Assembly: GCA_028023455.1 (NCBI GenBank)
Contig: JAQFVV010000012.1
Location: forward strand, 10,204,499 to 10,268,498
Length of the DNA stretch: 64,000 nt
Source: Epiperipatus broadwayi
Taxonomy: Eukaryota > Onychophora > Udeonychophora > Euonychophora > Peripatidae
Direction: 5' to 3'
Within the stretch, counting starts at the first letter, position 1; every line of letters starts with the position of its first letter. Shown one piece after another: positions 36,560 to 47,493 of this stretch. Below the pieces are notes generated by a model. It had not been told where the DNA came from, made no database searches, and worked only from the letters and a program-made list of their open reading frames with translations. A program made the translations under genes and the position numbers.

Positions 36560-37725
36560 TGTTACAGTTTAAGTGATTAATCAGTTAGTATTAATAATTA
36601 CCAGTTATTATTAATAATAATCAAATAAGACAGTCAAAGTGATTAATTTTAAAAAAAATTATCACATGAACTGGTAATTATTCATAATTCTCAATTGTTA
36701 ATGGAAAATGTAATAAATTTCAATAGTTAGGTTCATAACTGTCAACAGTAAATGTATTACATTTCAATAAGTTAGGTTGGAAGCTTCTCCTTATTCCAGA
36801 AGAAAGAAGGAGTCATATCATTTTTGTGTTTTGACTAACCATGTGCATAGTGCTGATTATTACATTATAAAAAAATGTTGTTTTTTATTTATGTCTATCA
36901 GTAGTGTGGCTGACACATTGTTTTTATATTTTCATTCATTTTACATTACTGTAAACATAATGGAGGGTTTACACATAATGAAAAATGATTTAATGATCAA
37001 AAAACTTGAAATACAAAAACAAACTAAAAACCATCAGTTATTTACAAGAGAAGAGTATTATTCATTTTTTCTAAAAGTTAAAGAAACAAAGAGAAGTTTT
37101 CCAGCTTAAATCGCCTGCAGAATACCAACATTTGTCAATGATGCAATGTTGTAAAAATTGGAAGGGATTGAAAAACTCATTGTACATGTTAAAAATGAAA
37201 ATGAATCAATTATATATTTTACACTTTTTTGGAAGAGAATTTTCAATTAATTCTGACATCCATATAGCAATTGGTCCTGCTGAGCAAAATAGGACGATGA
37301 AAGAGCTTAAAGCAAAGTATAAGGATGTTACTGTAGAAAATGTTACACAATATTTGAATCTGTATAAAAAATTAAAACTTTTACTAATTAAAGTTCCCCT
37401 ATTTGTTTGGTAATTCTTATTTATTTAATTTTATAATAATTTGATAAATAACACACAGTAAATAAAAAAACGTCACTAAATATTAAAATTAATAAATAAC
37501 AAATAATATATAATATATATTTTTTTACATTTACTGGACTCCTACTGGTAATTATTAAAAATTACCTGATCAATGTGAATTATATGTATTATTTATCACT
37601 TGGATTAATGCACCCTGTTAATCATTAATAATTACCTGGTCAATGTGATTTTTATGTATTTTTTATCATTTTGACTAAAACCCCTGGTAATTATTAATAA
37701 TAACTGGATGTAATACTCTAACCAT
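36560..37725 (+). mobile_element. KRBA2/Ginger2-like integrase element, decayed
   Basis: An integrase-type remnant is bracketed by related AT-rich ends. The word CCAGTTATTATTAATAAT at about 36602 appears in reverse complement near 37690-37715, and shorter GGTAATTATT words recur on both sides (about 36672, 37549, 37614, 37688). No clear target duplication was found. Boundaries are approximate. Confidence 0.45.
36957..37413 (+). pseudogene. Integrase fragment (KRBA2/Ginger2-like, H2C2 region)
   Basis: Two frames give TREEYYSFFLKVKETK (about 37048-37095) and, after a stop and frame change, DIHIAIGPAEQNRTMKELK, then YKDVTVENVTQYLNL (about 37255-37365). This resembles the region before the integrase core in KRBA2/SCAND3-like proteins, where an H2C2 zinc-binding motif reads H..iGH....(~23)..Y.N.T.e.v..yl.lC..C. 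Here the second His is replaced by Pro-Ala and both Cys are lost, so zinc binding is destroyed. The DDE catalytic core is absent. This is a non-functional remnant; the family call rests on motif resemblance only. Confidence 0.6.
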
Positions 37726-40268
37726 AACACACACACCCATACATATGTTTAAAAGAACAGGACATGCTTTAGTAATGATAATTCCAGTTCCATTTAATAG
37801 TGGGGGGAAACCAAAAAAAAAACAAACAAACAAGTGTATTTAGGTATATGGATAGATTGGTTAGTGAATATCTATAAAGTTTAATCTTTTATAGATCTAA
37901 TATATGTGGGCTTATAATTTTTATTCACTTTGTTAAAAATGACTAATTTTGGAACAGTTTAATCCCCTTACATTAAAAGACCTTATCCTGGGCTTTGTAT
38001 TAAATAATATTTAAATAAAATTATTTTAATAATTGTGTTATAGCATATTTTGTGTGTATTTAGATTTCTTAGCCTCTAGACCAAACTCACATAAGTTTGA
38101 TATAGATTTTAAATTAGTTACCTTCATTATATTTAAATATATTAGCAAAATTAGTCTTCTTGATTTTTAATACAAAACCCATCTCTCTGCTTTCTGCAAT
38201 AAATAGTCTAAATTACTTATAAATATGATGTCTATTATAGTTACTGATTTAATTTTATCATCCTTTCTAGAAAAAAAATAGATCCCTCTAGTGGCACTTT
38301 TGATATGTCTTAGTTTTATATTTCATAAAATGGTGCAAATACTTCTTCAGTTACAAATATATTTTTATTACTTACGTTTACTTAATCAATAATGTTACAA
38401 CTAAATAGCATCGTTGAAGTTTGATTGGGAAGATCTGATTGTATCTCATTTTTGTTATACGATGTGATTGTACTTTTATTCATTATTGATTCTTCGTTTA
38501 TGGAAATGTCAAAATCAGTTTCTTGTGAAGTATCAAACAATGTTTTAATTTTTTTAATGTTATCCTTTATAGTTGGACAGTCATCTTCATTTTCTTGAAG
38601 ATTTTTTACCTTTTTCCTACTTATTTGTTTTTGTGACCATCTGACTTTTTGTTTGTATGATGGACCATGATCTCAAGTTGAAGAATTTGATAGTGAACTA
38701 GTTGCAATTGTATTATCACAATTCAAACATTTGTTTTGTTGACTGACATAATTGGTATATTAATGTTATAACTAGTTGTCCATATAGCTGCATTAAAAAT
38801 AATTAGATAGTTGATACCATGTTCCTCAGATTGAGTTATGGGTTATTTAATTAATGAGAAAAATATTTGATTTTTTCATGCATATATTTTATAATAATAA
38901 TGGATCTTCAATTAACTAAATATTTTAAGTCCCAACATGATAGTATGAGAATTCTCAAAAATTAAATTTGTTAAATAATATGATTTTAAATGGGAATATT
39001 TTAATAAGTTATAAATGATTGTTAGAAAGGAGAGAAAACTATAAAAGAATGTAAACAAGTTTTTTTAACACTCTCTCTCTTCAATAATTATAATTAACTG
39101 TTTTAATTTAAACTATGAAAATGTACTAAGAGAAAAAATAATTTTATATTTTTTGTAAATTATTTGATAGATAGTAATTATAACCTTAAAAGAGATATAA
39201 AGTTTTATTTTTAATAGTATTTTTAAAAAGAAATAATAAGATTTTAATACTTTTAGTCAATTTTACTTTAATTAGAGTTTTTTTTCTTTAACAGATTATG
39301 TTGTTTTCCTTTTGCAAGAAAATTTTTTTAATTAAAAAGTAATGTCAAAAAATTTATGATGTTAATTCAAGTTCTTAAATTGTTTTAAAATGTCTATGAT
39401 TAAGAATGGAAATAGTGGAACAATTGTATTGGAAAAAATTATCCAATTGGTTATAAAAATTATCATGTTAGTAACAGCTTGTGATTGGCTTGTAGGCAAA
39501 ATTGTTCTAAAAAATATATAATGGGGGTGTGAATAAGTCAGAAGACCCAAATGTCTGGTAAGAAGAAATTATTCCTAACTTTACTGTTGAAAAGAGAGCA
39601 GTCAAGTTTTAAATCCAGCTCCTAAAGAAACAGAAGTCTTAACTAAGCTATTGCATAGAATAGAAAAGTTTTAATCAAGCTTTTAGCATAGTATGACTTT
39701 AGTCACAAAAATGGTTTCTACAATGAAAACTATGTGCTAAATTCTTCTAAAAGCTAGATCTTCCTCCATGTAATTCTGCATTCAATGGAATAAAATTTAG
39801 AGAAGGTAACCCCTAAAGTAATCTGCAACCCTTTCTTCAACCAAGAGCATGAGTTTCTGTATGTGTTAGTCTCACCTGGAAATTTTAGTGGAAAGAAATG
39901 GATAAAAGCTATTTTTTAATCTGGAAATACTGCACACCAAAAAGAGGACAAATTTATTATGTTCATGTGTAGAAGCCTTCAAGAAAAAATATGGAAAAAA
40001 TACAAATTATCATTGGGAAGAAAATAAAACCAGTTAAAGGTATTATTTGTATGTGGACACTATATTTTTATTAATAGTAAAAAAATTATATATATATAAA
40101 TGTTTTTTTTTGTAAGAATTAATAATTTTAAATAGTTTTATTAAGTTAATGTTTTCAAATTTGTGAAACATATTTTTTTTTAATTCATTCAATTTCCTCT
40201 TAAAATTTATGAAATATATTGTTAGTTTTCTCCTTTTACTTTCTTTGCATTTCTTTATATATTCATAT
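37726..40268. other. AT-rich stretch with one suspicious minus-strand open frame
   Basis: Mostly featureless. On the minus strand, 38392-38672 is open for about 93 codons ending in TAA at 38392-38394, and the same frame continues upstream past one TGA (38673-38675) to about 38760. It reads with a CLNC pair, basic and acidic clusters, and no start codon in the first two thirds. I do not recognise it. It could be a transposon fragment or chance. Confidence 0.35.
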
Positions 40269-40412
40269 ATATATATATTGCTTCAACTCCCCTCATATAC
40301 ACTTTAATGCAAAAATTTTTTTAATGATTTCTTTCTTTGATGACTTTTTTTTAAATCATTAAAAAAAATTTGCATTAAAGTGTATATGATGGGAGTTAAG
40401 GCAATATATATA
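40269..40412. repeat. Palindrome with ~60-bp arms, shared with the 11.9-kb element
   Basis: Arms 40269-40330 and 40353-40412 are near-perfect reverse complements around a ~22-bp spacer. Both contain GCATTAAAGTGTATATGA, the tail sequence of the hammerhead-bearing fragment at 11875-11999. It is probably two tail ends of that repeat joined head-on. Confidence 0.7.
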
Positions 40413-41440
40413 AAAATTTATGAAAGTTTTTTTTGTTGTGGGTGAACCATTATTTTTCCCTCCTAAACACTTGAAAAAAGGTTAATAAACCTAAATCAAA
40501 GATTGATATATTTGATTTTGAAAATATTATTATTCCAACTCTTAGTTACTTTAATGAAATAATGTGAAAATATACTTTTTGATAAAATGAATATTTAAAA
40601 TTTTATACTATCATGTAATTTTTTTGTTTATTATTAATAAATTAGTTATTAAGTAATTGTTTTAAAAATATTTTTAGTCTTTACTCCTTCCAATTCCTAT
40701 TTCATAAACTGTGGTGTGTGTGACTTTATTTCAAAACAGCTTAGTATTCTAGGATTTTCTTAAATGATCCCAATAAAACTATTTACCTATAGTAGGGTAA
40801 ACCTAGGAATTATTTAAAGTGATTTATAATAAACTGCTTTATTTATCTATTTATCTCTTGCACACAATAATAGTTTATAGAGTTCTTGCTTCCTGAGCTA
40901 GGTTTTTGGATAACAATTATATGGAGTAGGGGTTTATATTCAGTGTTATAAACATGCAGATAATGATCCTAATTGGTATAAAAAAGATATCCTTTAAAGT
41001 TCATACACTATATTTCTTTAGAAATTAAGTTTATAGTTGGCCAGTAAATTAAGAGTACTAAATGGCAAGAGAACATTGATGATGGTCAGGATGTTTTAGT
41101 ATCTCAGCATTATTGGAATTATTGATGTATTTTGATGGAATAGCACCTAAGTATGTGCATCCAAATAATTATTGTTTGTATTCCTGCTCTAGGTTTGGCA
41201 GTAACTAAATGATTAGCCTAGTCTATAGTGAACCACTTTCAAATACAATCACAAGATTGACTGTTTATTTCTTTTTTATTGTTGATCATTCATGATAATG
41301 AAATCATTATTTTCTTGTGAAATGCTGGTGAACTTATAGTTAGTTCTTTGCTGATCTCTCATGCTCATTTCTCTTATATTTAACTTTATATGTTTATTTG
41401 GGGGTGATGAGGGTTTTCATCTCATAATTCAGACCCAATG
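40413..41440. other. AT-rich non-coding stretch
   Basis: Nothing recognised. Confidence 0.5.
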
Positions 41441-41444
41441 TGGT

Positions 41445-41655
41445 ATACAGTTACAATTGTCACCCAGATCATGGGACCTTCATACTGTTACAAATGGCTA
41501 CCCAATTGTGGGACATTGTAACCTCAGGTTCTCTCTTATTACCCCTATTTTCCATACTGTTATGATTGTCACCCAATTTGTGGGATCATTTTCCATACGG
41601 TTACAATTGTCAGAAATCTGGTGGAACTACTATTTTGATACTGTTACAATATATT
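41445..41655. repeat. Degenerate ~40-bp tandem repeats
   Basis: The word ATACNGTTA with following ACAATTGTCACCCA and TGGGA variants recurs at 41445, 41482, 41554, 41595 and 41638. Spacings are 37, 72, 41 and 43 bp. A chance open frame crosses them. Confidence 0.6.
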
Positions 41656-44600
41656 TTTGTTGTATAATAACATCTGTTAATATTTCATTATGCACTTCTC
41701 TATTTTCATTAGATAATTGTATATCAGTATTGTTATAACATTATCTGTTGTAAAGTTATTACTCATATCAATTTTTTTAATAAGATTTTTATTTTAAAAT
41801 ATTTGTTGATCTTTACCAATTTATTTGAATTTTGGCATTGGAGTACAGCTATGGGAAACATATTGCATGATGAGGATATTAATTTAGGACATGAACTAAT
41901 GATATTCCCTCTTTGTTTGCAGTTAAATCATTGAAGTTTTAATCCATGAATAATTAAAAGTACCATGGCTTATTGATCTGAGAATTGATTAGGAATATTA
42001 TTTGGTTGTATATTTTTATTTAATTTAACTTTGAATTAATAAAAGTTATTATAGATTGGGGTAAATATGTAACTTAGAATCCTGTGACTGTACCAAATGG
42101 TTTCATGAGATTATGAAAATCATCAGTATTATAATTAAGGTATTCCATTTATATAATTTTCTCTGTGTGGACTTATATTTACAAAAGCATATTTTCCAAG
42201 TGTTTTAATAGTTCTCTTAAATCTATTTTTTTTTTGTTCTTCATTAAAATATTCTAATATAATGTATATTTGATTTAGGTATCAGTTATTCTATATATAG
42301 TATTACACATATTATATTTACTTAGAGCATCAAATAGTAATGGAAAATCATGTAAATAACAGTTTGTGTTAGTAATTATTAATATAATCACTCTGTCAAT
42401 AAAAAATTGTCTAAAAGAATTGAAAAATTTTCTGGGAATTATGGCACTTAATCATTCAAATATCTGTTATAAGTTTCTTCCGAGTTATTATTTATGTACA
42501 ATTAAATTAATATCTATTGTTCAATTCAGAATATCAAGTTTCATGAAGTCTTCTATTGTGGACTGGTGAAATCTAGAACTTGGTATTGATATATTTATAT
42601 CAGAAGCTTTAATCATGAAATCTTTTTTATTACATTTAGTAAGAGAGTATGCTGCAGTAATATTCGCATGTGTTTAATATTATTGTTGCTGTTGTTATTA
42701 CTATTATTATTTTAATTATTACTATTAGAAATAATAATAAATGGATAGATCTTGGTGCTGCTTTGTAAAATTGAGATATCATGGCATATTTAAAAAAAAT
42801 CATCTTGTCAATAAATCTTTTTTAAAACAGCTTTTTAAAAATAATATTATTCTATATAAGATAACTATTAAGTTGAATATTTATTAATTAAATATTTCCC
42901 TGAACAAAATAAAAACTAATTTGTAGAATATTAAACATACAAAAGTGATTTATTATGAGAATGAATATATCTGCTTCTTATTAATGAAGTTAAACTACAA
43001 AAAAAAATGTTTATTCAATTATTCTCAATAACTTGAAATAATCTTCAATAGAAGCAATAATCTATTATATACTGAAAGTTTGATTAAATAAAGGCCACTA
43101 AATTATAATGTCCATCAAATTATCAGGCTATACTTGGCCACAGATTTTATTAATGAAAAACATTGGATTTATGCACACATAAACACCTGCAGTCACGTTT
43201 ACTACTTTTATACTATCAAGCTAGTCAGGAAGTTTGATAGTATTATCACATAATGTCTACTGATTATTCAATCTTACAATAAAAAGAAGTCTGGAATAGT
43301 TAACTTAGTTAACTGCAATAAGTGGCAATAAGATGAGAAAGCCATATATTGCTTTGTTTTTAATTTAAACAAATTTTTACAAACATTTTTAAATTAGCAT
43401 TTTATGTTACTGCTGCAGTCTCTTGCAGATAATTCATTAGCTAAAATCTGATATATTATTGTCAAAATAATGTATAGTAGAAATCACATTTAAGCAACAA
43501 TAACTAAGCTCAAAATTTATCTAAACTCAAATGGTGATTAAAGCAAAAATTGTGCTCAATGAATATGACAGTAACTAAAAGTTTCCAGAAGGTAATTTGT
43601 ATATTACATCTTCAAAAAATTCAATTTACATTTGTTTTAATTTATGGCTCTAAAGTAGGCATGGGTTACCAAAGATCGCAAGTGACCCTATATGCTCTAT
43701 TATATGACAGCCATAATGCATAATTATACCAGCAATAATAACTATTTTATAATTGTCTATGTTGATTTCTGCTTCCACCTATTATAAATGAGCTGGTGGG
43801 ATATTTTTGGGAAATCAGCAAGAGTTTCTTTAAAATTAGTTATATTTTGATAAACTTTGTAAAAATAAAATGTTTGTATAATTTTTACTTATCGGTATCG
43901 TCAATTTATGATGATCAATATTTCATATGTTATGCTTCTCCAAAAATATGGCAAAGAACTACTCTAAACATTCTAATCTCAGAAAGCATCGAAGTAAAAT
44001 TTAAAAATGAGTCAAAGAAAATGGATTGTATATTATTATTATAGCAGCAGTGGACTATCACAAAGTTCCAAAAATCACTGCTTCAGGTTTATGAAAATTA
44101 ACTTCAAGAAGAGATACACTGAATCACAGCAATATCATCTTTATCTAAACAATTTAATATTTATCAAATAAAAGGCATAATAAAAGGTTTTATTGTTTGA
44201 TAACTGACCAATAAAATTTCCTTTTTTGAGCATAAAAAATATCTTAAATAATATTTACTTAAACTAAATGGAGGTGATCTTCTCTTGCAAACTTTGTCAA
44301 AGAATTAAATTAATTGATAACTGCTTGCATTAAGTAGGGTTTATATTTTCTAGTGTCTTTTACTTTTGTAAAGGAACTATTATTATATTATCAAGTAAGT
44401 AATCATGCACTGTATTATTATTTATATGTAATAATGTGGGAGAAAACCAAAACATTTAAACTTGCACCAAACTTGCACTCTTGTTATTAATGAGCTTGCA
44501 CTCACCCATTAATGTGCTTAGAGCTTATTATTATATAAACAAACATCTATTCACCATGTTTCATTCAGAACATCATTCTATTGTGATCCTGAAAATTCAA

Positions 44601-45832
44601 AGGACAAAGTATTTGCACAAATTTAATTCTATGAATCATAGAAAAGAGACAATATCTCAATTTTAACTACCCATGACTTTAAATTACCTTCATTTTGAAT
44701 ATCTGTAATTAATTTTTATTAATGATTTATATGTAATCATGTAAGAGAAAACCAAAACATTCAGATGTGTGTTAATAGTCATATACTGTGAGAATTCCTT
44801 ATTGTCACCACTAACGATTCATGAAAAATATTAAAATCCATTGCATTTCAATTGATTATAAGAATCATACTACTGAATATTAAAACAACTTAAAGTGAAA
44901 TTCAGTTAATTTTATTTTACTATGATTTTTTGTTTAGCTTTAATATACTTAGCATTTCCTTATTTTATTGGCCAAAGGTTTCATAGTAGAACTGAGAAAT
45001 GCAAAAGTTAAAATAAAAAAAGGAAAATATGTTATGCAGCAAGAAATTAAATGCCTAAATTTTTAACTAAGCATTTATTTTAAAAGTCACAGATATTGAT
45101 TTATGATTATCATATTTATGATGGCAAAAAATTAAAACCTAGATTTATTTTTATGGAATTGATTAATCACTTTTTTTATATTAAGTAATAAATTGATTGG
45201 ATAACATTACTTAGTATTTAGATCAAAGGTGTCTCAATAATAGATAGTTCTTAGGATCCTCCAAATGTTTGATCTACCACTGCATAATGAGAGTCCTAAT
45301 CACTATATCTGTTTGCTTGGAATAAGATAAAAGTGATCGAAATATTGAAAATGCTCAATGTATTTAGATTATTCCTGCCAGTAGCTAGCTATTAGAAGAA
45401 GGGGGAGGGGTGCAAACTTTATAAACAAATTAAATATCTTTTTATAAGCACAATAGTTTTGATTCCTGTAATGTACAGTAATAATATTTACTAATTTATA
45501 AATTTTGCTTTTTTTTTTTAATTGTATGATTATCTTTTTTTGGAAGTGTGGTACATACAATTATTCGCTATTTAAAATTTTTAAATTTAATAAAAAAAAA
45601 TTAGTTTATTTTTTTTTTTTTTTAAAATAAGGTGAAGGTTTGTAAATCTCTAGTTGTGACATTATAAATTTGTAAAGAATGTTAATAGAGGATTCAGAGT
45701 ACTGAAAGATGCATTTGACATCATGTACATCTGGGTTCCATTCTTCAGAACTAGACTATTTAAACAACTATATAACAGATGTAGCTTCAGTTGCTTGCTA
45801 TTTTTAGCAAGAATAAGTTACATAGACAAAGA
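41656..45832. other. AT-rich non-coding stretch
   Basis: No gene or element recognised in 4.2 kb. A phrase around GAGAAAACCAAAACATT recurs at about 44441 and 44745 with related flanks, a small diverged duplication. Confidence 0.5.
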
Positions 45833-45944
45833 TGCATATATATATATATATTTAGAAGGGACTTAAGCTCAGACTTTCAAGCTCTCTAAAAATATCCACT
45901 CAATCTTATACAACTAACACACACATACATGTAAAAAAAAAAAA

Positions 45945-45999
45945 GATCTCCAATATACATATTTCGTGCTGAACCAGAACTCATCAGTTGTTCCAGATC
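45945..45999 (-). ncRNA. Hammerhead ribozyme motif, family 2, copy d (core intact, extended stem I)
   Basis: On the minus strand the core CUGAUGA is at 45981-45987 and GAAA at 45962-45965. Stem II is 6 bp with one mismatch. Stem III is AUA/UAU with a 2-nt loop, followed by A17 (complement of 45954). Stem I is two-part: CAA with UUG near the core, then GATCT (rc of 45995-45999) with AGATC (rc of 45945-45949) beyond an internal loop. An internal loop in stem I is where fast natural hammerheads make loop contacts with stem II. This is the best-preserved family 2 ribozyme. Confidence 0.7.
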
Positions 46000-46720
46000 A
46001 CCAGCTCTCACACATATACAATCCAGTGCTCAGTTTATATTACGATAGTAAATCTTCAAACTTTAATGGACAAGCTTCAATCTTCTCCACCCTCCAACTC
46101 TTCTGCCATCCACAGCATTAAAAATCCCAAGATGGAATGCTCAAAGTCCTTGCTGATGCCAATATTATAGTCACACTCATGCTGACTTTAAATCACTCTG
46201 ATCCCTCACATATAGGATTTTAATTTATCCATTTAAATATACAGAAGAGAGATGGGCAGAATACAGGCCAAATATGTAATATTTAAATACATGTATGTTG
46301 CCTATAGTAAATTTAATATAATTAGAAGAAATTTGAACTCAGACTTTCAAGCTCCCTACTACTTTCCACTCCATCTTATACAACTGACACGCATACATAT
46401 GAAAAGTTACATTTAATTACATTAAGTTTAGTAGAGACAATATGCATGTATTTAAATATTACATATTCCGTCTATATTCTGTCTATCTCTTTTCTGTATA
46501 TTTGAATGGATATATTAAAGACCTATGTGTGAGAGGTCAGAGTGATGGCAATAATGTTGGCACCAACAGGGGCTTTGAGCATTCCATCCTTGAATTTTCA
46601 AAGATATGAATGACTGAAAAGTTGGAAGGGGAAGAAGATTGAAGCATGTCCATTAAAGTTTAAAGATTTGATATTCAAATGTAAACTGAGCACTGATTGT
46701 ATATATGTGTGAGAAATTGT

Positions 46721-46775
46721 GATCTGGACCAACTTATGAGTGCTGATTCAGCACAAAATAGGTACACTGGAGATC
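46721..46775 (+). ncRNA. Hammerhead motif, family 2, copy e (core mutated)
   Basis: GATCT and AGATC stem I arms are kept, and stem II at 46740-46754 is a perfect 6 bp (GTGCTG with CAGCAC). The core reads CTTATGA at 46733-46739 (G5 lost) and GAAA has become AAAA at 46755-46758. Confidence 0.6.
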
Positions 46776-47099
46776 ATTTATTTTTTTCACATGTATGTGG
46801 TCATATGTATCAGCTATTTGAGATAGAGTGAATACTGTAGAGTGCTTAAAAGTCTGAGTTCAAATCACTTCTAATTATATTAAGTTTAGAATGACAATAT
46901 ACATGTGTTTAAATATCATATATATGACTATATTTAATCTTAATATTAATGTTAATAAATAATGAGAATACAAAGACAATAATATTCAATTTCATTACAT
47001 TCTAGTCTCTCATCAGATATTTTTAGAATCAGACATGTCGAAAGTTTTATGTTCAATTGCTCCAATATATTAACAATATAATAAGGCCACAGTGTTTTC

Positions 47100-47493
47100 C
47101 TGAAAGTTTGTGATGATGGTATTTTAGTTGTATTTATATATTGGACTATTTCCATCATTTAATATAAGGTATTGAATGTCTTTAGAAAAATTTAACTTTA
47201 TACATTCAACTATTAGTAATAGTAATGTAGAGCATTTTGAGAGGCATTATTTTGCCCTCTTCTTCCAGCATTTTTGGTCTGAACCAGTACTAGCATAGGA
47301 ATCAAGCATGGACCTTTAGATTCTTGAATAATAAATTTTAAGATAATGCCCTAACCAACTGAGCCATCATGCCATATATTAATCTGTGTGCTATTACTAA
47401 CAGTTGGCTGTATTTGGAATATTTAAAGTTAAATTTTTCTAAAGATATTCAATACTTATATTATGTGATAGAAATAGTCCAATATATAAATAC
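47100..47493 (-). mobile_element. Miniature PLE-derived unit with inverted arms and tRNA-like core
   Basis: Arms 47130-47225 and 47390-47493 are reverse complements (shared word TATTTATATATTGGACTATTTC). Between them, on the minus strand, lies a tRNA-like segment with exact box A GATGGCTCAGTTGG (about 47353-47366) and a decayed box B, followed by a degenerate hammerhead-like block near 47247-47285. All parts match the 3' end of the PLE at 62788-63178. It looks like a non-autonomous derivative of that PLE. Confidence 0.65.

Larger units (their letters stand above)
45833..46935. mobile_element. Hammerhead repeat family 2, second locus (inverted pair)
   Basis: A minus-strand tandem stretch (about 45833-46400) meets a plus-strand copy (about 46400-46935). 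The tRNA-like/B-box region (GAAAGTCTGAG word) occurs on the minus strand near 45870 and 46345, about 480 bp apart, so the minus part again spans more than one unit. Ribozyme motifs lie at 45945-45999 and 46721-46775. The layout mirrors the 23.8-kb locus, with a head-on junction between opposite copies. No open reading frame. Confidence 0.7.

Noticed and set aside
41361-41738. 125-codon plus-strand open frame, the longest outside transposons on the left half
   Set aside because: It is spanned by degenerate ~40-bp DNA repeats that change frame with respect to each other; no protein family recognised.
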